A DNA stretch of 64,000 nt from Vanrija pseudolonga (lineage: Eukaryota; Basidiomycota; Tremellomycetes; Trichosporonales; Trichosporonaceae): contig NC_085850.1 in the NCBI RefSeq assembly GCF_020906515.1, positions 1,736,001 through 1,800,000 of the forward strand, read 5' to 3'. The first letter of the stretch is position 1, and the number at the start of each line of letters is the position of its first letter. Below are positions 56,277-64,000 of the stretch, piece by piece. Below the pieces are notes generated by a model. That model saw only the letters and a program-made list of their open reading frames with translations, did not search any database and had not been told where the DNA came from. The translations under genes were made by a program, and so were the position numbers.

Positions 56277-57021
56277 CTACTCGGCCGTGGCGGGGTCCAC
56301 CGGGGCCGCCTCGGCCTTCTTCTGCTTCTCGAGCATGCGCCTGGGGCCAGTTAGTGTAACGCCCAGCAAATGGCACCCACCTGCGCGCGTCGAGGATCAT
56401 GCGCTCTTTCCGCGACTTGAGCTCTGCCTCGCGCGCGGCGCGGTCCGCCTCCCACCGCCCGCCGGCGGGCTCGGCGTCGGCAGCGCTGGATACGCGCGAC
56501 GCGAGGCCGTACCGCTCAATCAGGGACACGGGCTTGGGCGGCGGCGCGGCCTTGGCGGGCGCGACGGGGACACGGGCGGCCGGGCGGAGGTGGTCTGGCA
56601 CGATGAACGTGGGCGGGGGCTGGGGGGGCGGGTGTGAGCACACTACCAACCAGACAGCTGGCCCACTCACAGTCGGCAGGCTGCCGCGGTCGAGGATGAT
56701 CTCGCTCGTCGACTGGGCGTTGCGCGTGCGCGTGAGTGAGTAGACTACCGCGTCGACGGGGACGTCTGGGAATGCGGCGTGGACCGACTCGACCTGTGAC
56801 GGGTGAGCTGTGCACACAAGGCGACATGGCGACACGGCGCCGCACCGCATACGCACCATCTCGCGCCGGACGCCGCGGAACACGTCGGCTGGGTCCTCTG
56901 CTTGGGTTAGCTACTGCTCGGGGTGGAAACAGCTCGACCCACTCGGACCCGTCAGCCAGCGGTACAGGCCGTAAACGATCGCGACGAGGATGAGCGTCGG
57001 GAGCACGTCTTCAGATGCCAT
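56277..57021 (-). CDS. Cue1-like ER membrane protein with CUE domain
   Basis: Exons on the minus strand are 57021-56943, 56897-56857, 56793-56671, 56619-56381 and 56340-56277, giving 181 residues. The first donor (GTGGGT at 56942) was chosen by phase. A membrane anchor occupies about residues 7-24 (LPTLILVAIVYGLYRWL). A CUE domain follows at about 40-80 (VESVHAAFPDVPVDAVVYSL, TSEIILDRGSLPT). Then a Pro-rich linker and a charged helix at the C-terminus (RKERMILDARRRMLEKQKK). This order of anchor, CUE domain and basic C-terminal helix is that of yeast Cue1, which recruits and activates the E2 Ubc7 for ER-associated degradation. The C-terminal helix may correspond to the U7BR region, but that match is by position and charge only. 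Confidence 0.75.
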
Positions 57022-57395
57022 GGTGGGGAGTGAGGGGTCGTGGGTCGTGTGAGTGAGGGAGCGTGCGGGGTGGGCGGGGCGGGCTATTGAGGGAGGGTGG
57101 GTACGTCGGCGGCTGGGTTGCTGGCTGGGGCAGGCGGAGGCTGAGGCGGAGGACGGAGCACCGGGCGGACGTGAGTGATGAAGCGGTTGTTGTTGTTGTG
57201 AATGTGTGATGAAGTGAAAGATGTCCGAGTCAGTTGACGGCCACGACAATCGCGCAAGGCCGAGACACTTGCCCACGCAGCGCAGCGTAGGTGGCAAACG
57301 GCCGGGGCCGAGTCCGAGTAACACGGTGGCATTTTCACGGCAACTACAACCACAAAAGTCCACCCCATGATAATGATGCATGCTGCAACGCCGCT
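57022..57395. promoter_or_regulatory. Gap between NRAMP 3' end and CUE gene start
   Basis: A 374-bp gap between tandem minus-strand genes, holding the NRAMP terminator and the CUE-gene promoter. (GTT)n repeats (TTGTTGTTGTTG) lie near 57186-57198 and GGGTGGGCGGGGCGGG near 57066-57082. No gene seen. Confidence 0.35.
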
Positions 57396-59277
57396 CTATC
57401 CATTGCCCAGCGCGAGCTCGACAATCACGTACCCGTTCGCGAGGATGACTACAAAGCACAGGAGGTAGCCGATGCCCGTGAGCCACTTGGGGCTTGTAAA
57501 GGAGCGGCGGCGGCGTGGCGGGGCGGAGTCATCGTCTGTGTTGCTTGGCGCGGGCGTGGGCACGGCGTCAGGCGACTCTGGGCTCACCGTGCGGTCCACC
57601 TGCGCCAGTGGCCGCTCCTCCACTGGCCCGTCGACGCCCATCACACTCTCCTGCGAGCAGAGATATACGAGCGGCACAGTAACCGTCGGGAGGACAATCG
57701 ACAGGATCACCTGCGACGCGACGAGCATGTCGTCCATGCCCTTTGGTCCGACGGCGATCGCGACGACCGTGGCGGGGATGACGCCAATGAGGCGGGTGAT
57801 GAGTCGGCGGACAAACGGCGACGTGCGCCACTCCAGGAACCCCTCCGACACAATCTGGCCCGCGAGCGTGGCGGTGATGGACGCGCTCTGGCCCGCACAC
57901 AGGAGGGCGAGGGCAAAGATGATGGCTGCGCCGTTCCCGATGTAGTCCTTGAGCAGGGCGTGCGCGCCGAACAGGCTCGCGTCCGACTTGTCGGCGCCCG
58001 TGGTCGAGTAGTAGAATGCCGCGCCGGCCAGCGTCAGGATCGCAGAGTTGATGGTCAGCGCGAAGCCGAAGAGCGAGTAAATCGTGTCCACGGACGCGTG
58101 GTTGACGTGCAGGCGCACCCAGTCGATGCGGTCGAATGCGCGGACCTCGCGCTCGTAGCGTTTCTGCGCGGCGGCAAAGTCGTCGTCCTTGTCGTCGGCG
58201 TCGGCCGGCGCGGGGTCGGAAGCGTTCTTGGGGAGCGGCGCGACGTCGGCCGCGACGACGGCGAGGGTTGATGGCCCGGCGGCAGCGACGGACGGCAGCT
58301 CGGCGAGCTCGACATTGTCCGGCGTCGCGGCGCGTTCCTGCTGCTGGTTGCGCCGGCGCAGCCCGAACACGTTGAGCGCGGGCAGCGCCACGTTGCGCCG
58401 CTTGGGCTTGCGGCTGGGCGGGACGGGGAGCATCCCGAGCCTGTCGACTGTGGCGAGGGACGAGCCGAGGAAGAGCGCGTGCGGCATGACTGTTGCGCCG
58501 ATGATGCCGACGCCGAGGTAGAGGGCTCCGGGTTTGAAGAGGGTCTGGGTGGAGCGGTCAGCGCCAGCCACATGCCACCACCTCGACCTACCTTGCTGGG
58601 AACCAGGCCAAGGAACACCTCACGCCACTCCGGTTTGATGAGGTGCAGCAGGATCGCAAAGGACACGAACACGGCGAGGACGAGGGACACGATGACGATC
58701 TCGAAGAACATCATGCCCTGGCGTCCGGAATTCGACCTGAAGAAGAGCAGGACGACAAGCACGTCGACGGCGGTGATGAGCACGCCGGCCCAGAGCGGCA
58801 GGCGCGGGAACAGCAAGTTGAGCGCGATCGCAGAGCCGAGCAGCTCGGCGAGGTCGGTCGCGATGATCGCGATCTCCGCGAGGGCCCACAGTGTCCACAG
58901 CCCGAGGCGGAGCAACCTCCTATACTTGGGCCATTTCGCCTCCCAGCGCAGGAAGAGCGCCCGCGTCTGCTGCGGCAACGACTGCGAGGTCACCGCGCCC
59001 AGCCGCACGCTCAGTATCTGCAGTATGACCGCCGCGACGCCCGCGACAAACACGATGAACAAGAGCTTGTACCCGTACTCTGCGCCCGCTTGCAGGTCGG
59101 TCGCCCAGTTGCCCGGGTCGACGTACGCGACGGCCGCGACGAGGCCGGGGCCGATGAAGCATAGGTGGCTGCGAGCAGCGTCAGCTGCGAGCGCGGCGGG
59201 GCGGCGAGCCGTAGCGGAGCAGGAGGGGAGGATACGTACCGCTTCAGCCATGCGCGCGCGGCGCGGAGGCTCGTCAT
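57396..59277 (-). CDS. NRAMP-family divalent metal transporter
   Basis: Exons on the minus strand are 59277-59240, 59168-58592 and 58544-57396, giving 587 residues. TM1 carries AAVAYVDPGNWATDLQAGAE with the metal-binding DPGN (about 30-33). TM6 carries GATVMPHALFLGSS with the MPH triplet (225-227). Both unwound-helix motifs are needed for Mn/Fe transport. GQSASITATLAGQIVSEGFL is the conserved NRAMP consensus loop. A long cytosolic loop (about residues 245-310, Ala/Asp-rich) separates TM6 from TM7. Known role: proton-coupled uptake of Mn2+, Fe2+ and related ions (yeast Smf1-3). The frame is open far upstream in genomic DNA, but splicing MTSLRAARAWLKR to HLCFIGPGLV gives the expected short N-terminus. 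Confidence 0.93.
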
Positions 59278-59898
59278 GCTGGGTGGGAAGAGAGTTGAGG
59301 GGACGCAAAGTTCTGAGGTTCGTGGCTTTTGGCTTTGGCTCTGGCTCTGGCGCAGCAGGCCGCGGGAGTTGGCTTGGCGTCATCGCCCGCCCGGCCGGTG
59401 TTGTAGCGTGCCGTCCGACATCTCCGACTGTCGGCATGTCTTCGGTTATGTGGGGGTGATTAGATGGCGGCCTACACCCAGGGCGATTGAGCGATATTGT
59501 GCACCGACACCGCCAGCGCCGCTGCTGCCATTCACCCCCAGCCACGTCTGTGCATGCACGCATTGCGGTGTCGCCGCACCCTGCAGTGGCGTCGCCGCGG
59601 CGACTGACTACTTGCCTTGCTAACGGCGCCACCTCCGCAGCCAAAACAAGACCCTCGCGGACTCACAAACTCGCCGCCTCGCCGCCTCGCCGCCTCTGCC
59701 ACACCTCCGCTGCCGCCTCTACATCCCTGCATAACGGAGACTTTCTACGACACAAATGGTACTAGTATAACAACAGTGGATCCTGATCCAATGGGAGCCC
59801 AGCCGGGACAGATGCGGGAAAATGCGATGGGAATGGAGTGGAATGTGGAAAGCTGCAAACGGTTCAGCCCAAGGGAAACGCGCCTAAACGCGCCGCGC
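59278..59898. promoter_or_regulatory. Gap between MHYT gene 3' end and NRAMP start
   Basis: A 621-bp gap between tandem minus-strand genes with the MHYT-gene terminator and NRAMP promoter. It holds a GGCTTTTGGCTTTGGCTCTG-like repeat near 59325-59350 and a CGCCGCCTCGCCGCCTCGCC repeat near 59668-59690. Read-through frames from NRAMP extend here but show no domain. Confidence 0.35.
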
Positions 59899-62800
59899 CT
59901 AGGCATCCGCTCGCAGACGAGTTCGGAGGAGATGGACGAGCCAGTTCGGGTCCCACGAGGCGATGCCCGGCGTCCGCATGTCACGCGAAGACCGCCCCGG
60001 TTCGCCGTCGTCGCGCATGAGCGTCTTGGCGAGCGACGACCGCCGAGGTGGCGCCCGGTCGCGGCTCGAGAATGGGAATGGTGCCGCCGCACTGCTGCCT
60101 GTAAACACCGCAGTCGGAGACAAGGGAGGGAGTGATAGCGTCGCAGCACCACCACCACCGCCCTCTTTCGGAGGGAAGGTATACGTCGCCAAGCCCGACT
60201 CTGAGGGCACCTCAAACTGTACTTTGCTGGGGCGGCGAGCATAGTGGTACTTGGACGGGTCCGGTGACGGAACCGACAGCCCTGGCGAGAGCCCAAGCGT
60301 CTCCGTCGGTGGTGAGCGGAGCGCGGCGGCCTCAATGGCTCGGTTGATACCGTCAATCTTCGGGGCCATGACGCACTCGTGCTGGGCACGGTACAGCGAG
60401 AACGGCAGCCACTTGTCGGCAAACGTGTTGACTGCCACGTCGTAGTTGGCGTAAAACACAATGACGTGTGGCGCTGCCCAGCCAGGAGTGCCGATGCGTG
60501 GCGGCGCAGCAGGCGTCAGGGGTACGAGAACCGGGTGAAGAGTCAGGCGGGGCAGAATGTAGGCCATGTCGTCCTGGGACAGGAGCTGATCGAGCATTGG
60601 CACTACCGCACGTTCCAGTGCAGCTAACAGGCGGCCCACACGCGGACCTCCGACTCTGGTACCTTCGGGCGACATGTTGCGAGTCACGACCGAAAGCAAG
60701 CTCATGCCCTCGAGCCAAGTGACCGCATCACCAATCTCCTCGAGCGTCCCTGCCAAGCCTTCTGCGACATTGACAGGAAGCCCAGGGAGGGTTGAGAAGG
60801 TACACACCTCGCGCATTGGCAGCTGCGATCGGTTGCTCTGGTCGAGCATGATGCGCAGGCCGTCAAAGGGTGTGGCTTGGACAATGGCAACGCCAGCGTA
60901 CAGCGTGTTGGCCCGCAAGCTCATGCGCATGGTGCCTTCGCAGAATGTGCGCATGTCCTCGAGCATGGGCATGACGTGGTCGTACGGGGCAGACAGAGTC
61001 TTGTGTAGCGACGTGGCGACGGCGTTGGGCTCGGCAAAGATGAAGTGGCGAGATAAGAGGTCGGATCGCTCCTGCGACGATGTGACGCGTCGCACAAGGA
61101 AGATGAGCTGGCCCTTGGACACGGTGGCCTCACCATTACCGAGGCGAACCCAGCCGGTGGTGAGGATCTGGTCGTAGAGCACACCGAGTCGGCTGATACC
61201 CTCCTGTTGTCCGGTGAGGCGCACGGATAGCTGTGTGGCGGACACGGCAAACTTTTCGAGGAACCGCGCAATGCTGAGGCGGGGGACCACGCTCGAGACG
61301 GTCGACTCGGCGCCGGTAGTAGTAACCACTGAGCTGCGGTGTGGAACAGTGGGGGTATGAGCCTCCTTGAGAGCAACGTCTTTGAGGCTGTCAGGCGGGA
61401 CGAGCTGGGCAAACGGACCACCGCCGCTACCACCATCGAGATCGGAGCGCGATGCGAATGGGTTCAAAGAGGACCAGAATGGGTTCCTCCAAGACCACGA
61501 CATCTTCATCGCCTGCACAAATGCGTCGTTCCCAGTGGTGAGGTCGACGCCAAGCGCAGACGATTCCCCCGACGAACTTGTCATGCTCGGAGCTCCACGG
61601 CTGTACCGCTTGCCCTTCTTCTTTCCGATGGCATCGGCCGGGGTGAGCGACGCAATGTCGCACATGGGCAAGAGGCCGTCGATGGCGCTGACCAGGATGC
61701 GGTCCTGGTCGTCGATGAGGACTGACGCGACGACCACGCGACGGCGGCGGGCACGCTCCTTGCGATCACGGATCGAGTTGATGCCGACAAAGCTGGCGAC
61801 GCCGATGCACGCGGCAAAGGCGAGGGCGGAAACTAAACCGGTGATGGCTCGCTTGGTGCCGCTCATGGCGCTCGAGTTGTTCGGGTTGCGGTCGTTGGGC
61901 CAGCCGTAAATGGTCCCCTTCATGGCAGTGTAGTGCATGCCACAGACGGCGCCGGCGAGAATGACAGCCACGCCAATCTTGGACAACCACGAGTGCTTGA
62001 GCTTTGGTCGGAGCATGATGAACATGATGTACAGGGCGATGATGACGGCTCCAGAGGCAATGATGACGGACCCAACGACATAGCCCACGCGGTAGGCAAT
62101 GTACGGGATGTCGTTGATGGAGACTTGGCCGATATAGTCTGGGAGGTGAGTACCGGCTCGAGTGATTCTCACTTACGCATTCCAGCCACACCCCATCCAG
62201 CAATCATGCCGGTGACAGCCATCTTGATGACATCGCCCCAGGTCACCACGTCGAGGCCGAGGAAGCGTTCCACCTTCTCCAGCCGGGTAAGAGGAATGTT
62301 CTGTTGCACCTTGCTGCGGAGAGTCTCGCGCCAGCTGAGGGGCTTGATCTCGTCGGCCTCTTCGTCATATGGGATGTTTTCCAGCCGCGTAAACTGGTTG
62401 GTTGACATTGTTTCGTCCGAGCTCGAGCTGTGGTTGTTGGGGTCGTCCTTGCCGCCTTCTGATGAGTGGCTCGACGAGTGGTGCGACGCAGCACTCTTGG
62501 CTTGCTGGATTGTTGGCACATGTGGAACCGGCTGCTCGTGGTCCGCTTCTGGGAGACTCTGAATACGCGACAGCGTGACCGCCGGGCGGGGCGGTGGCAG
62601 GGGCGAGATGGCCGGCAACGACGCTCGCCTCGCTGTCACCGCCGGTGTCGACGACGGAAGGTATATGGGCGCGACTGGCTGTGCATTAACTGCGGTGTGC
62701 CATGATCGCTCTGCCACAGGGTCTGGCCGCGGGAGGAGGTGAGTCTTCGAGTCGTTGTCAACGACACCGAATCTGGGAGGGAACGAGTACCCGGGTGCAA

Positions 62801-64000
62801 ACACATCGCCTGCCTTTTCGTCCTCCTGGGGAGGCTGAGGTTCAGGTTCCGGTCGCGTTGCCGTTGTCGGGTAGTATGCTGCCAATGGCGATAGCGCAAG
62901 CGTTGGGGGCATGCTGATCGAGTTGTTGGTCGACGCTGTCGGTGTCTCTTCGGACTGGGGCGAGTCTGTGCGCATCTGGCGCCGCTCCATCTCCTCGCGC
63001 ACGGCGCCGCGGCCAAGCCTAAAGTCGAGCTCGCCGAGCTCCTTGTCGCGTTTGACCATGTCGTCCTCGTCGTCGCCCAAGGACGTGATGCTTGCGGCTC
63101 TGTCTGGTGACTCTGGAGTGGACATGCTGCGCGGGTTGAACAAGTCCCGCCAGCTGCGAGGTGCGCGTTGGGCGCGCGGAGACTCCATCAACGACCAGGA
63201 TGCGACCATGCCTGCCTGGGCGAAGATTGTGGAGACGTTTGCCGACTTGCGAATCTTGGACTTTTGCATCTTCCATCGCGCATAGTCGTCGCGCGGAACG
63301 AGGCCCTCTTGCCGCCGCCTCTCGCTGCTTCCCGGCACCCATGGCCAGGTGCGCCAGTCGCGGAAACGAATGTTGGTGCCCATGATAAAGAAGGCCAACG
63401 TCATGGCGCTGCACGACGCGACGAGCGACAACACCGTGTAACCGCCCGAGTAGGAGAGGTAGAGGATGGGAAAGTCGGCCGTCGTCGGGTGGTGAAGCGA
63501 CAGCGACTGGTTGCCGACAAAGTGCATGGCAAAGGTCGAAACTGCGCCAAAGCAGATGCCCGCCGCTGCCAGGAGGACAATGTTGGATACGCCGCGGTTC
63601 GACGTTCGCCTGATCAGCAGCTCCAATGTGCATAGCGATCCGACGAGGGAAATGAGATAGGACAGGACGACAAAGCCGGCGTTCATCCTTTGTTGGAGCT
63701 CGAAATGGCCCCCAGGGAGGGCGATCCGGCCTGAAGTGCTGTAGCGCGCAAGGTCGACCTGTGCCCAGCGCTTCTTTGTGTGCGGTGTAGCTCCGGCTCC
63801 ATGCCACAGATTGCCAGCGTACCGCGCCACATCCTGGAGGAGCTGAAGACTAAACAGGACAGTCGAGGCGAACAAGCTATCGTTGCGTGGGTCGGTACGC
63901 GTACTTGGGTCGTGGCTTGGTCCGCCGTCCGGGCGGTGGAGCACCGGCGACGCGAACGCGAGTTGCGGCGCCGCGAGCGCAAGGACGAGGGCTGCTGCCG
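59899..64000 (-). CDS. MHYT-domain integral membrane protein, 5' end beyond the window
   Basis: The gene enters from the right edge. Exons on the minus strand are beyond 64000 to 62177 and 62138-59899, giving at least 1353 residues. The first visible residues (AAALVLALAAPQLAFA) look like the end of a signal peptide. About seven membrane segments follow. Three MHYT motifs are visible: FAMHFVGNQSL, GMHYIGQVS (made across the intron) and AGAVCGMHYTAMKGTIYG. The first and second are separated by a Ser/Pro-rich loop of about 350 residues. The MHYT domain was described in bacterial sensors, with Met, His and Tyr proposed to bind copper for sensing O2, CO or NO. Fungal homologues exist but their function is unknown. 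The C-terminal 600 residues have no kinase, GGDEF or EAL signatures that I can see. Confidence 0.8.

Noticed and set aside
59278-59644. Upstream in-frame extension of NRAMP exon 2
   Set aside because: The read-through sequence has no NRAMP features and lacks a sensible start, while splicing from 59240 to 59168 gives the expected N-terminus.
1-64000. tRNA or rRNA genes
   Set aside because: I looked for B-box-like GGTTCGANTCC sequences and found only chance partial matches inside coding genes. A tRNA scan would be decisive.
1-64000. CRISPR arrays, insertion sequences or retroelements
   Set aside because: No spaced repeats, transposase or reverse-transcriptase motifs were seen; the repeats present are simple sequence only.

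Overview
The window is nuclear DNA from a GC-rich fungus, most likely a basidiomycete yeast of the Tremellomycetes (I would guess Trichosporonales). The evidence is eukaryotic spliced genes with many short introns (mostly 35-60 nt, GTRNGT donors, CTSAC/CTAAC-like branch sites about 10 nt before the AG), strong use of C/G-ending codons, short intergenic spaces, and proteins of fungal type such as KIN4, HOS2, ARO2, GCS1, PEX10 and a CYP53-like P450. The order-level guess is inference. I built 27 gene models by joining exons by hand. 25 are complete and two run off the window ends. Every junction was checked for reading phase; one gene needs an abnormal intron to stay in frame.

Left part (1-22.8 kb): a gene fragment cut by the left edge; the LYR protein ETFRF1; UTP20 (8 kb); a Maf nucleotide pyrophosphatase; a membrane-anchored PPP-type phosphatase whose active-site region contains an intron ending in CG; an anchored SAM methyltransferase; RAD18; glucosylceramide synthase; SEC39/NBAS; and a secreted protein joining two peptidoglycan-binding-like repeats to a class 3 lipase.

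Middle (22.8-41 kb): about 3.2 kb with no convincing gene, ending in the probable spliced leader of a KIN4-type kinase; then ISWI, TAF4, a tail-anchored cytochrome b5 with unusually long introns, and a salicylate-hydroxylase-like FAD monooxygenase with a 12-nt exon.

Right part (41-64 kb): an intronless CYP53-like P450 and an intronless glyoxalase-fold protein, the HOS2 deacetylase, PEX10, Gemin2, chorismate synthase, a small SPO12-like protein, a dienelactone hydrolase family protein, a PLP aminotransferase, a Cue1-like ER protein, an NRAMP metal transporter, and a large MHYT-domain membrane protein running off the right edge.

Most genes are unrelated housekeeping functions (ribosome biogenesis, chromatin, transcription, DNA repair, membrane traffic, peroxisomes, snRNP assembly). 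The only stretch that looks functionally linked is the FAD monooxygenase plus CYP53-like P450, which could belong to aromatic-acid catabolism. The most unusual objects are the peptidoglycan-binding/lipase fusion, the GT-CG intron in the phosphatase, and the MHYT protein. No CRISPR, insertion sequence, rRNA or tRNA gene was recognised.
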